From: CAMYOC01 sp963704875
Lineage (GTDB): Bacteria; Pseudomonadota; Gammaproteobacteria; Steroidobacterales; XN24
Length of the DNA: 64,000 bases
Assembly: GCA_963704875.1 (NCBI GenBank)
Contig: CAVPIA010000008.1
Coordinates: 248,001-312,000 of the forward strand
Direction of reading: 5' to 3'
The position numbers and the translations under genes are program-made. The notes below the pieces were generated by a model. It did no database searches and was not told where the DNA came from. It saw only the letters and a list, made by a program, of their open reading frames with translations. Below are positions 1 through 7,424 of the stretch, piece after piece (positions within the stretch are counted from its first letter, which is position 1; the number at the start of each line of letters is the position of its first letter).

Positions 1-22
1 TCCGCCGGTATCGGGTGGCTGA
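1..22 (+). CDS. moaD: MoaD C-terminus (partial, molybdopterin synthase sulfur carrier subunit)
   Basis: Only the last six codons are inside the window. Frame 2-22 reads Pro-Pro-Val-Ser-Gly-Gly-stop. A Gly-Gly terminus is the hallmark of MoaD, where the last glycine is activated as a thiocarboxylate to deliver sulfur to precursor Z. The TGA overlaps the ATG of moaE (TGATG), as expected for subunits of one enzyme. The call rests on the Gly-Gly end plus the moaE neighbour. Confidence 0.75.
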
Positions 23-489
23 TGTTCTCTATTTCTCATCAGCCGCTGGACCTCGATGCACTGAAAGCGGTGTTGCCTGATCCCGGGGCGGGCGCCTGTG
101 TGACGTTCGAAGGCTGGATACGGGATTTGAACGACGACAAGAGTGTCACCGCTCTCGACTATGAAGTCTATGAGGAACTCGCACTAAGCGAGGGCGATCA
201 GGTCATCGCGGAGGCCAGCAAGAAATTCCCGATCATGGCCGCACGCTGCGCCCACAGAGCAGGACACCTTGAGATCGGAGAGTGTGCCGTCTGGGTGGGG
301 GTCAGTTCCGCGCACCGCGATGCCGCCTTTCTCGCCTGCCGCTACATCATCGACGAGATAAAGAAGAGATTGCCGATCTGGAAAAAGGAATTCTTCCCGG
401 ACGGTAATACCGGCTGGGTAAACTGCGAGTACCCGGACGGAAATGGCAATCCACCATCCACGCCACCGCCGAAGAGGCAGAAACCCTGA
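22..489 (+). CDS. moaE: Molybdopterin synthase catalytic subunit MoaE
   Basis: A 155-residue protein, the usual MoaE length. With MoaD it converts cyclic pyranopterin monophosphate to molybdopterin in the cytosol. The MoaE core is visible: GACVTFEGWIRD near the N-terminus, YEVYEELA, HRAGHLEIGE and, near the C-terminus, the lysine-rich IKKRLPIWKKEFF segment that carries the active-site lysines. The ATG overlaps the moaD stop, so the two are translationally coupled. A strong hairpin follows 35 nt after the stop. Confidence 0.95.
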   Translation: MFSISHQPLDLDALKAVLPDPGAGACVTFEGWIRDLNDDKSVTALDYEVYEELALSEGDQVIAEASKKFPIMAARCAHRAGHLEIGECAVWVGVSSAHRDAAFLACRYIIDEIKKRLPIWKKEFFPDGNTGWVNCEYPDGNGNPPSTPPPKRQKP

Positions 490-523
490 TCTGGATACGC
501 TGTTGGGGGTCTGAGAGTTGCTC

Positions 524-551
524 AAAAAAACCCCGCCGAAGCGGGGTTTTC
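524..551. terminator. Bidirectional intrinsic terminator between moaE and a small minus-strand ORF
   Basis: Perfect inverted repeat AAAACCCCGC / GCGGGGTTTT around a CGAA loop (arms about 527-536 and 541-550). It has A and T runs on opposite sides, so it can stop transcription from both directions. It lies between the convergent moaE and the small ORF at 556-663. Confidence 0.85.
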
Positions 552-555
552 CAGA

Positions 556-663
556 TCAGTTAGATCGCGTCATCGGCGTGCGCCGGCGTCTGCGGGCTCG
601 CCGCTGCAGCCGGGCCTGACGATCGCGATCTGCTGCGTCGTTCCAGGATTCACGCTTTTCCAT
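556..663 (-). CDS. Small arginine-rich protein, unrecognised (35 aa)
   Basis: A 35-codon ORF starts MEKRESWNDAADRDRQ and continues with a very arginine-rich stretch (RRARRRRR). The ATG is preceded by a good ribosome binding site (AGGTG, 5 nt spacing), and the stop lies a few bases from the bidirectional terminator. This gives it gene-like borders: an RBS in front and a terminator behind. No family is recognised. The basic composition could suit nucleic acid or membrane contact, but that is a guess. It may also be a chance ORF. Confidence 0.4.
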   Translation of the reverse strand: MEKRESWNDAADRDRQARLQRRARRRRRTPMTRSN

Positions 664-993
664 AATTCACCTCGAATACAACATCGTTGCGCACCAAATT
701 TGTGGTTAGGCTAGCAGCGCGGCCACGGTCTCGCAGTGACTTAAATCACATATTTCTAATGTCTCTCTGAACGCGTCAGCGGGACGTCGAAAGCAGCGCC
801 TGATCTGGTCCTTCAGACGAGCTTTGAGCCTGCCCGGTGCGCAGCGAACAATCGACTACCGAGCGCGCAGTCGGAGCAACCTGTTCGGGCGGCAGCCTGC
901 CGGCTTAGACGAATGGCCAATTGGAGCCAGGTCGATGATCACCGATGATGGTGGTTCATACATGCTCAGATGCTACGAATGACGGAGGTTGAT
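664..993. other. Intergenic region between small ORF and phaB
   Basis: About 330 nt without a convincing gene. It must hold the divergent promoters for the small minus-strand ORF and for phaB. No clear -35/-10 pair or operator stands out, and the PhaR-like palindromes found near phaP are not seen here. A good Shine-Dalgarno sequence (ACGGAGG) at about 980-988 belongs to phaB. Confidence 0.5.
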
Positions 994-1719
994 ATGACAG
1001 GAAGAGTCGCGTTGGTGACAGGCGGGACCAGGGGCATCGGCGCCGGCATTTCGCGGGAATTGAAGGATGCGGGCTATCAGGTTGCGGCTAATTTCGCCGG
1101 GAATGTAGAGCGAGCCAAAGAGTTCGAAGCAGAGACCGGCATTCCCGTGTTCAAATTCGACGCCGGCGATTTCGACGCGGTTCAACGCGGAGTCGCTGAG
1201 GTTGTTGAACGCGTTGGCCCGATCGAGGTGCTGGTCAACAATGCGGGCATTACCCGTGATTCAACGCTGCATAAAATGAACTTCGAGCAGTGGGACGATG
1301 TGATCCGCACCAATCTCACCTCCTGTTTCAATCTCTGTCGCACGGTTATCGAAAGCATGCGCGAGCGAAAATTCGGTCGCATCGTCAATGTGGGCTCGGT
1401 CAATGGTCAGGCCGGACAATACGGTCAGGTCAACTACGCCGCATCGAAATCGGGCATGCACGGTTTCACCAAGGCACTGGCCCAGGAAAGCGCGGCGTTT
1501 GGCATAACCGTTAACGCAGTCGCCCCCGGCTATGTGAATACGGAGATGGTCCAGGCTGTTCCGGAGAAGGTGCTGGAAAAGATCATCCAGCGTATCCCGA
1601 TGGGCCGCCTCGGCGAGCCGCATGACATCGTGCGCGCGATCTTCTACCTGGTCAGCGATGAGGCCGACTTCATCACCGGCTCCACCGTCTCGGTCAACGG
1701 CGGTCAGCACATGTACTGA
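994..1719 (+). CDS. phaB: Acetoacetyl-CoA reductase PhaB (first copy)
   Basis: A 241-residue NADPH-dependent short-chain dehydrogenase that reduces acetoacetyl-CoA to (R)-3-hydroxybutyryl-CoA for PHA synthesis. It shows the nucleotide motif TGGTRGIG near residue 10, NNAGITRD, the catalytic Ser (GSVNG) and YAASK (Tyr, Lys), and ends VNGGQHMY as PhaB proteins do. An upstream ATG at 970 exists, but the start at 994 follows ACGGAGG at the right distance and gives the family length. It converges on phaC. Confidence 0.93.
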   Translation: MTGRVALVTGGTRGIGAGISRELKDAGYQVAANFAGNVERAKEFEAETGIPVFKFDAGDFDAVQRGVAEVVERVGPIEVLVNNAGITRDSTLHKMNFEQWDDVIRTNLTSCFNLCRTVIESMRERKFGRIVNVGSVNGQAGQYGQVNYAASKSGMHGFTKALAQESAAFGITVNAVAPGYVNTEMVQAVPEKVLEKIIQRIPMGRLGEPHDIVRAIFYLVSDEADFITGSTVSVNGGQHMY

Positions 1720-1730
1720 CCGCGGCCGCC

Positions 1731-1766
1731 TGAATCGCGGTGAATCGCAGTGAATCGCGGTGACTT
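1731..1766 (+). repeat. Short direct repeat between phaB and phaC
   Basis: Three near-identical copies of an 11-bp unit, TGAATCGCGGT, run in tandem just after the phaB stop in the convergent gap with phaC. The middle copy has one change (CAG for CGG). No stem-loop terminator is evident here. It looks like a slippage-generated minisatellite. Confidence 0.6.
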
Positions 1767-1782
1767 CAGATCCGGTCGGACG

Positions 1783-3501
1783 CTAGTCCGGCCGGATCGT
1801 TTGTTTCACGTAGGAACCAGGCGCCGGCTCGAGTGACGGGTAGTCCGCACTGCCTGGCTTCCTGGCCGCCACCTTGCCGCCCGAATAACGACGCAGCCAG
1901 CGGATCCAGTCCGGCCACCAGGAACCTGCATGTTCCTCATTGGCCAGCAACCATTCCTCAGCATCAGCCGGCGTCTCGTTACCGGCGCGATAACCGTATT
2001 TCTTTTTCGAGGGCGGGTTGATCACGCCGGCAATGTGACCCGAGTTCCCGAGCACGAAGCGGATCGGACCGGCAAACAACTGAGTCGCTTCGTAGGTGGT
2101 CTTCCAGGGTGCGATATGGTCGTCCCGGGTCGAAAGAATATACGAAGGGGTCTCGATCCGGGTCACATCGATCGGCTCACCCGCCAATTCGATGCCACCT
2201 GGTTCACGCAGGCGATTCTCCATGTACATATTGCGCATAAAAAACGAGTGCGCGGTCAGCGGCATGTTGGTGGCGTCTTCGTTCCAGAACAACAGGTCGA
2301 AGGGCATGCGCTCCTTGCCCAGCAAATAGTGATTGATGATGAACGACCAGATCAGATCCGGCGCTCTCAGCATGCGGAATCCCCAGGCCACATTGTCGCC
2401 AGGGATAAACCCTTTGCCGCGCCCGACTCGCTCCAGCCGCTTGACCTGCGCCTCATCCACGAACACCTTCACTTCACCGACGTCGGAATAGTCGATCAGG
2501 GTCGTAAGATAGGTACCGCTGCGAATCGGATTGCGTCCCTTCGCGTCCAGCCAGGCCAGGGTGCAAGCGAGCAGGATACCGCCCAGGCAGTAACCCATCG
2601 CATTGACCTCGCTCTCGCCGGTGATCTCCTCGATCACTTCCAGTGCCTGCAGCGGGCCCTCAAGCATATAGTCGTCAAAGCTCTTGTCCGGGGTCGACTC
2701 GTCCGGGTTGCGCCAGGAGATCAGGAACACGGTCTGCCCCTGGTCCACCAGATATTTCACCACTGAATTCTGTGGCTGCATATCCAGCACGTAGTACTTG
2801 TTCAGCCACGGCGGAATCACCAGCAATGGGCGCCGGGACACCTGTTTTGTTGTCGGCGTGTACTGGATCAACTGGATCAGATCATTTTCGTACACTACCT
2901 CGCCTGGCGTGATGGCAAGATCCCGGCCGACTTCAAAAGCCCCGAGATCGGACATGCTGATATTGAGCTTGCCCCTTTTCAGATCCAGGTCTTCCCACAG
3001 ATTCATCAAGCCGGAGACCAGATTCCTTCCCTGGGTGGATGCTGTGGCTTGCAGCACTTCGGGGTTGGTCAGGACGAAGTTGCTCGGGGCGATCGCGTCG
3101 AGAAATTGTGCGGTAAAGAACCGGACCTTGCGCCGGTCCGCCTCGCTCAATCCCTTGGTGTCCTCGACCATCTGCAGCACCGTACGGGAATACGACATGT
3201 ACAGGCGCCGCAAGGTGTCCAGCGCGATATTCTTCTCCCACGCTTCGGATTTGAAGCGCCGGTCGCCGTTCAGTTTCTCCGGCGCGGTCTCGACACCGGC
3301 GAATCTCAACGCGGCATCCCTGGAAATGGACAGCCAGTCCAGTGCCAGGCTGGTGCCCCCGCGCACCGATGTCGAAGGATTGACCAGTAGACGGCCGAGC
3401 CAGTGCGCGTAGGCCTTGCCCAGGTCCTTGGTCATTCCGGCCATCAGCCGGGTCATCTCGTATTGGGTCCGGATGTTTTCCAGCTTGAGTGATTCCAGCA
3501 C
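1783..3501 (-). CDS. phaC: Class I poly(3-hydroxyalkanoate) synthase PhaC
   Basis: A 572-residue polymerase that joins (R)-3-hydroxyacyl-CoA units at the granule surface. It has the N-terminal PhaC domain and then an alpha/beta-hydrolase fold with the lipase-like box GYCLGG, whose Cys near residue 305 is the catalytic nucleophile. It also has the Asp loop (STRDDHIAPW) and the His motif GNSGHIAGVINPP. The length and the lack of a PhaE partner fit class I. It lies 12 nt after phaA on the same strand, so the two form a phaA-phaC operon. Confidence 0.96.
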   Translation of the reverse strand: MLESLKLENIRTQYEMTRLMAGMTKDLGKAYAHWLGRLLVNPSTSVRGGTSLALDWLSISRDAALRFAGVETAPEKLNGDRRFKSEAWEKNIALDTLRRLYMSYSRTVLQMVEDTKGLSEADRRKVRFFTAQFLDAIAPSNFVLTNPEVLQATASTQGRNLVSGLMNLWEDLDLKRGKLNISMSDLGAFEVGRDLAITPGEVVYENDLIQLIQYTPTTKQVSRRPLLVIPPWLNKYYVLDMQPQNSVVKYLVDQGQTVFLISWRNPDESTPDKSFDDYMLEGPLQALEVIEEITGESEVNAMGYCLGGILLACTLAWLDAKGRNPIRSGTYLTTLIDYSDVGEVKVFVDEAQVKRLERVGRGKGFIPGDNVAWGFRMLRAPDLIWSFIINHYLLGKERMPFDLLFWNEDATNMPLTAHSFFMRNMYMENRLREPGGIELAGEPIDVTRIETPSYILSTRDDHIAPWKTTYEATQLFAGPIRFVLGNSGHIAGVINPPSKKKYGYRAGNETPADAEEWLLANEEHAGSWWPDWIRWLRRYSGGKVAARKPGSADYPSLEPAPGSYVKQTIRPD

Positions 3502-3513
3502 GATGTCCTCTCT

Positions 3514-4701
3514 TTACAGACGCTCGAAAATTGCCGCGATGCCCTGCCCTCCGCCTATGCACATGGTAACCAGGGCGTAGCGTCCGCCTGTGCGGTGCAG
3601 TTCGTGGATCGCTTTTACGGTGATAACGCAACCGGTGGCTCCGATGGGATGTCCCAGGGAGATACCGCTGCCATTTGGATTGGTCTTTTCCGGAGGTAAA
3701 CCAAGATCCCGGGACACGGCCAGAGCCTGAGCGGCAAACGCTTCATTGACTTCGAAAACGTCGATGTCGTCCACGCTCAGACCTGTGGTCTCGAGCAAGC
3801 GCCGGGTTGCCGGCACCGGACCGATGCCCATGTACTTCGGCTCGACGCCGGCAAATGCGTAACCGACCAGGCGCGCAAGCGGCTTCAGCTTGCGCTGCTC
3901 GGCCAGCTTCCGGTCCATCATCACGATCGACGATGCGGCATCGTTAATGCCAGATGCATTGCCAGCGGTGACGCTGCCGTCTTTCTTGAAGACTGGCCGC
4001 ATCTTGGCCAGGCTTTCGATAGTGGCCTGCCCGCGCACATGTTCATCGGTGTCGAAATTCACGGTGTCCCGTTTGACCCGAATCTCCACCGGGACGATCT
4101 GGTCCTTGAAATAACCGGCAGCGATTGCCGCGGCGGCGCGCTGCTGGCTCTGGACTGCCAGCGCATCCTGATCTTCGCGGCTGATGCCCCACTTCTCGGC
4201 AACATTCTCGGCGGTGATTCCCATGTGGCAATCATCAAACGGGTCGGTCAGTGCGCCGACCATCGCATCAATCACCTGGGCATCGCCCATGCGCTGGCCA
4301 AAACGAAGCGTGGGTAACCAGTACTGGCCGCGGCTCATGCACTCGGCGCCACCGGCAACCGTACAATCGGCATCGCCAAGCTTGATCAGCTGGGCCGCAG
4401 AGACAATGGCCTGCAGACCGCTGCCGCACAGACGATTAACAGTAACCGCCGGCGTTTCCACCGGCAGGCCGCCGTTTACCGCCGCGACTCTGGACAGATA
4501 CATGTCCTTTGGTTCTGTGTGTACGACGTTGCCAAATGCAACGTGGCCGACATCGGTCGGCTCGATACCAGCACGCTCAACGGCGCCGCGGACACAGGTC
4601 GCGGCGAGTTCGGTTGGCGGCGTCCCGGCCAGACTGCCACCGTAGGTACCGATTGCGGTCCGTACGGCGCTGAGAACTACGATTTCGCGTGCTTCGGCCA
4701 T
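3514..4701 (-). CDS. phaA: Acetyl-CoA acetyltransferase (beta-ketothiolase) PhaA
   Basis: A 395-residue thiolase that condenses two acetyl-CoA to acetoacetyl-CoA, the first PHA step. The three thiolase signatures are present: the acyl-enzyme Cys in NRLCGSG near residue 92, GHPIGATGC, and the C-terminal CIGGGQG with the second catalytic Cys. It is the first gene of the phaA-phaC pair. The sequence fits biosynthetic PhaA, but a degradative role cannot be excluded from sequence; the neighbourhood argues for PHA. Confidence 0.95.
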   Translation of the reverse strand: MAEAREIVVLSAVRTAIGTYGGSLAGTPPTELAATCVRGAVERAGIEPTDVGHVAFGNVVHTEPKDMYLSRVAAVNGGLPVETPAVTVNRLCGSGLQAIVSAAQLIKLGDADCTVAGGAECMSRGQYWLPTLRFGQRMGDAQVIDAMVGALTDPFDDCHMGITAENVAEKWGISREDQDALAVQSQQRAAAAIAAGYFKDQIVPVEIRVKRDTVNFDTDEHVRGQATIESLAKMRPVFKKDGSVTAGNASGINDAASSIVMMDRKLAEQRKLKPLARLVGYAFAGVEPKYMGIGPVPATRRLLETTGLSVDDIDVFEVNEAFAAQALAVSRDLGLPPEKTNPNGSGISLGHPIGATGCVITVKAIHELHRTGGRYALVTMCIGGGQGIAAIFERL

Positions 4702-4788
4702 GTTGTGTCTCCCCGGCTCAAATCTGTCCCGTTAAAAGGACCATTATCCTGCCAGCGACCCGCGACCCCGACCATTAGACCTAAGGTG

Positions 4789-4821
4789 AAAAAAAGGCGG
4801 TGACCCGAAGGGCACCGCCTT
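4789..4821 (-). terminator. Intrinsic terminator downstream of phaP
   Basis: Stem AAGGCGGTG / CACCGCCTT (arms 4794-4802 and 4813-4821) with a run of seven T on the minus strand after the stem (A run at 4789-4795). It starts 14 nt after the phaP stop, so phasin transcription probably ends here before phaA. Confidence 0.85.
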
Positions 4822-4834
4822 GATCTTGACTGCC

Positions 4835-5215
4835 TCAGGCCGCTTTCTTGCGCCGCGCCGCGGGCTTGGCTGCCGGCGTCGCGGTAGCAAGCGCGTCAGT
4901 GAAACCGGTCCGCGCTATATCCAGCATGCTCTGCTGCATCTCGGAACAGGTTCCGACCAGAGTCTGCATCCGCTGCTGCGCGCGGGCGGCATACGTTGTC
5001 GCCAGCTTGCCCTGGGCCTTGAAATAATCCGTAGGACCCTCGGCTTCGCCGAAAACCGTCAATTCGTCGGTGATCAGCTCCATCGCGTCACCAGCAATCT
5101 CCAGCTGGAGTTCAACGGTCTTCTGGAACCCGTCCAGAGCAATCTCGCTGATCTCGGTCACCGGGCCAAAAGCCTTTTTGCTGGTCTCAAAGAAATCAAA
5201 TGTCTGCTTGTTCAT
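4835..5215 (-). CDS. phaP: Phasin family protein (PHA granule-associated)
   Basis: A 126-residue amphipathic helical protein that coats PHA granules. It shows the phasin layout: an N-terminal NKQTFDFFETSKKAF, an amphipathic middle without cysteine-rich or catalytic motifs, and an Ala/Pro/Lys C-terminal tail (AAKPAARRKKAA) like that of many phasins. It sits between phaR and phaA, has its own terminator, and a TGC/GCA palindrome lies 55 nt upstream, as expected for a PhaR-repressed phasin gene. Confidence 0.9.
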   Translation of the reverse strand: MNKQTFDFFETSKKAFGPVTEISEIALDGFQKTVELQLEIAGDAMELITDELTVFGEAEGPTDYFKAQGKLATTYAARAQQRMQTLVGTCSEMQQSMLDIARTGFTDALATATPAAKPAARRKKAA

Positions 5216-5269
5216 GTTCAGCCCTCACTGTCGTGTTGCGTTGCGTCATTGAGGATATTAGCAGATATT

Positions 5270-5284
5270 TTTTGCACTGCAAAA
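5270..5284. promoter_or_regulatory. Probable PhaR operator upstream of phaP
   Basis: A perfect 15-bp palindrome, TTTTGCACTGCAAAA, sits between phaR and the phaP start. PhaR proteins such as that of Paracoccus denitrificans are known to bind TGC/GCA-rich sites before phaP and phaR. The position, 55 nt before the start codon, suits a repressor site at the phaP promoter. Confidence 0.65.
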
Positions 5285-5326
5285 TAAATATTGAGAAATC
5301 TTTCTGTGGGCAATAATATCAATAAG

Positions 5327-5797
5327 TTAGCTGTCTTTGTCTTTGTTCTTTTTGTTTTGCATCGCGGGATTCCAGGCGCTCAGAAGCTGCTCGTGGAGGT
5401 CAGTCCACAGGGTGAGATTCTTCTTCGCCAGTTCGGCCACAGGATTATCCCTGGCCATCGCCAGCAGCTGCTCCTGAAACGTCTCCTGGTTGGCCACAAA
5501 CGCAGACACACTGCGTTCAAGATAGGCGCCGAGAAAGTCCTGCATCGCCCCGCCATAAAAGCGGATCAGCTGCTCCAGCAGCTCCTGGCTGAGTATCGGT
5601 CGCCCGGCCTCTTCGCGTTCCATGATGATCTGCAGCAGGATCGTGCGGGTCAGATCGTCGCCGGTTTTGGCATCCTCCACCCGAATCTGCTCGCCGGCCA
5701 CGATCAACTGCCGAACTTCATCGAGCGTCACATGACGGCTCTCGCGCGAGTCGTAGAGGCGCCGGTTGGCATACTTACGAATGACCCGTGTCGTCAT
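5327..5797 (-). CDS. phaR: Polyhydroxyalkanoate synthesis repressor PhaR
   Basis: A 156-residue regulator that binds both DNA and PHA granules. When granules form it leaves its operators and phasin is made. The N-terminal PHB/PHA accumulation regulator DNA-binding domain is unmistakable (VIRKYANRRLYDSRESRHVTL), followed by the PHB accumulation domain (ILLQIIMEREEAGRPILS) and a charged Lys/Asp-rich tail. It is upstream of phaP in the same direction and is the likely binder of the palindromes at 5270 and 6622-6720. Confidence 0.95.
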   Translation of the reverse strand: MTTRVIRKYANRRLYDSRESRHVTLDEVRQLIVAGEQIRVEDAKTGDDLTRTILLQIIMEREEAGRPILSQELLEQLIRFYGGAMQDFLGAYLERSVSAFVANQETFQEQLLAMARDNPVAELAKKNLTLWTDLHEQLLSAWNPAMQNKKNKDKDS

Positions 5798-5830
5798 GCC
5801 GGCATCCTGGTGTGGCGGTCCGTAGAGGAC

Positions 5831-6574
5831 CTAACCCATATGATAGCCGCCATTGACCGACAGATCCGCGCCGGTGATATAGCCGGCCTGTTCATCCACC
5901 AGGAACTGGACTGTCCGCGCGATCTCGGAGGGCTGGCCAAAGCGGCCGGCCGGGATCGATTCGCGGATGCCTTCCCGAACCGGTTCGGGCACCGCCATGA
6001 TCAGCGGTGACTCAATATAGCCGGGCGATACCGTATTCACGGTGACGCCCTTGCGCGCGGTTTCACGCGCTACCGCCATCGTAAAACCGTGCGCGCCGGC
6101 CTTGGCGGCAGAGTAATTGGCCTGGCCGAACTGACCACGCTGACCATTCACCGAGGAGATATTGACCACCCGCCCATAGTTGCGCGCCAGCATCCCCGGC
6201 AAGACTGCGCGGGTGACGTTGAACACGCTGTCCAGATTTGTGTGGACAACCGCGCTCCATTGCTCCGGGGACATCTTGACCAGCCGCGAATCGCGGGTGA
6301 TTCCGGCTGCGTTGACCAGCACATCAATGGGTCCGAGCGCTTCTTCAACGCGGGCCACGCCGGCTGCAGCTTCCTCGAAGCTCGCTACGTCAAACGGCTC
6401 CAGATACACAGTCCGCCCGTGTTTGGCCTCTTCATCAACCCAGTCGGCCGCCGCTTCCTTATCGCCCGGGTAACAGTTGGCGGCAACTTTGTAGCCGGCA
6501 TCGACCAGGTGCTGACAGATGACGCGACCGATAGCGCCGGTGCCTCCGGTGATAAGGGCGACTCGTGCTGACAT
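5831..6574 (-). CDS. phaB: Acetoacetyl-CoA reductase, second copy (PhaB-like SDR)
   Basis: A 247-residue short-chain dehydrogenase closely resembling the first PhaB: TGGTGAIG cofactor loop, NAAGITRDSRL, Ser in ISSVNGQRGQFG, YSAAKAG, and the ending VNGGYHMG. Starts further upstream would add about 20 residues; the ATG at 6574 is chosen because AGGAG lies 7 nt before it. It is upstream of phaR with a 33-nt gap, so it may be co-transcribed with phaR. Either reductase could supply the PHA synthase; their cofactor or chain preferences cannot be read from the sequence. Confidence 0.88.
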   Translation of the reverse strand: MSARVALITGGTGAIGRVICQHLVDAGYKVAANCYPGDKEAAADWVDEEAKHGRTVYLEPFDVASFEEAAAGVARVEEALGPIDVLVNAAGITRDSRLVKMSPEQWSAVVHTNLDSVFNVTRAVLPGMLARNYGRVVNISSVNGQRGQFGQANYSAAKAGAHGFTMAVARETARKGVTVNTVSPGYIESPLIMAVPEPVREGIRESIPAGRFGQPSEIARTVQFLVDEQAGYITGADLSVNGGYHMG

Positions 6575-6621
6575 GATGAATCTCCTGGCGGCCTGATGTT
6601 TTGCCAAGAATAGCGCGTTTG

Positions 6622-6720
6622 TTTTGCGCCGCACAAGATTTTGCGCAATATTCTTATAACTTATTGTTTTATATTACTTATTTGAATACTTCGATGACGC
6701 AATTGCTTATTGCGGCGCAA
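6622..6720. promoter_or_regulatory. Cluster of PhaR-like palindromes before the second phaB
   Basis: Three TGC/GCA sites lie in the AT-rich upstream region: TTTTGCGCCGCA (6622-6633), TTTTGCGCAATA with the palindrome TTGCGCAA (6639-6650), and the palindrome TTGCGGCGCAA (6710-6720). They resemble the perfect site before phaP. Between them is an AT-rich stretch suitable for a minus-strand promoter (TATAAG). Repression of this phaB-phaR transcript by PhaR, including autoregulation, is inferred. Confidence 0.5.
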
Positions 6721-6768
6721 AGCGGCTGCGGCCGGATGGTCGACGTTCCAGACTTGCGCGAGCTGGAC

Positions 6769-7317
6769 TCAGGCGCCCTCACCGCGAACGGCCTGACCGG
6801 GCCCGGAATCGAACCAGCCGCCTTTCAGCGGGCAATGCGCAACCGGGCGCCCCGCGTGCTCCAGGCCGCGTTCGAGGTAGCAGCTGGCGATCCCGGTGGC
6901 CGTCGCATCCAGCGCCGCCGGATCATCACGCAATTCCGCCAACACTCCGAACACGCGATCCAGATCATCCGGGTCCGCGAACGACAACAGGACACCGAGG
7001 ATTTCGGGATCGATCGTTGCCAGTATGGCCGGGCGATACAACAACGATGGCGGTGGACGCTCGCCAGCGCGAATCTCTGCCCATTGCTCGGCGATGCGCT
7101 TGCGGTTGCGGTCCGCGTTTTCATCCAGACGATCTATCACCGCACAGATATCGTCGCGGGGACCCGGATTCAGCATCAGACGAGAGAACAGGCGGTTGAC
7201 CCCGGAGATACCTTTCAGCCGTCCTTGCGAATCCTCGCGACTTGCGCAAAGGCCATGAATCCGGCTGTCGACCCAGCCGCGGATCGAGGCCAGAAATGGA
7301 AGAATGGGTCCAATCAT
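6769..7317 (-). CDS. Hypothetical protein (182 aa), function unknown
   Basis: No family recognised. The frame is longer upstream, but the ATG at 7317 follows GGAG with a 6-nt gap, so it is preferred. The N-terminus MIGPILPFLASIRGWVDS could be amphipathic. The rest is charged and helical (DDICAVIDRLDENADRNRKR, then PEILGVLLSFADPDDLDRV). No signal peptide or clear catalytic motif is seen. It is divergent from the AraC-type regulator with about 108 nt between the starts, so it might be that regulator's target. Confidence 0.6.
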   Translation of the reverse strand: MIGPILPFLASIRGWVDSRIHGLCASREDSQGRLKGISGVNRLFSRLMLNPGPRDDICAVIDRLDENADRNRKRIAEQWAEIRAGERPPPSLLYRPAILATIDPEILGVLLSFADPDDLDRVFGVLAELRDDPAALDATATGIASCYLERGLEHAGRPVAHCPLKGGWFDSGPGQAVRGEGA

Positions 7318-7424
7318 CGTCAACTCCATAAACAGTGGAGCCAGCGTAGTGACGAGCAGAGGGTGTTTCTTGCTATAAATGGTCGCGGGCTTGGCTATTC
7401 CGGTCAGGCTGCGGGAGAACGGCA

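Noticed and set aside
1731..1766. phaB-phaC direct repeats as a terminator
   Set aside because: The units are direct, not inverted, and do not form a stable stem.
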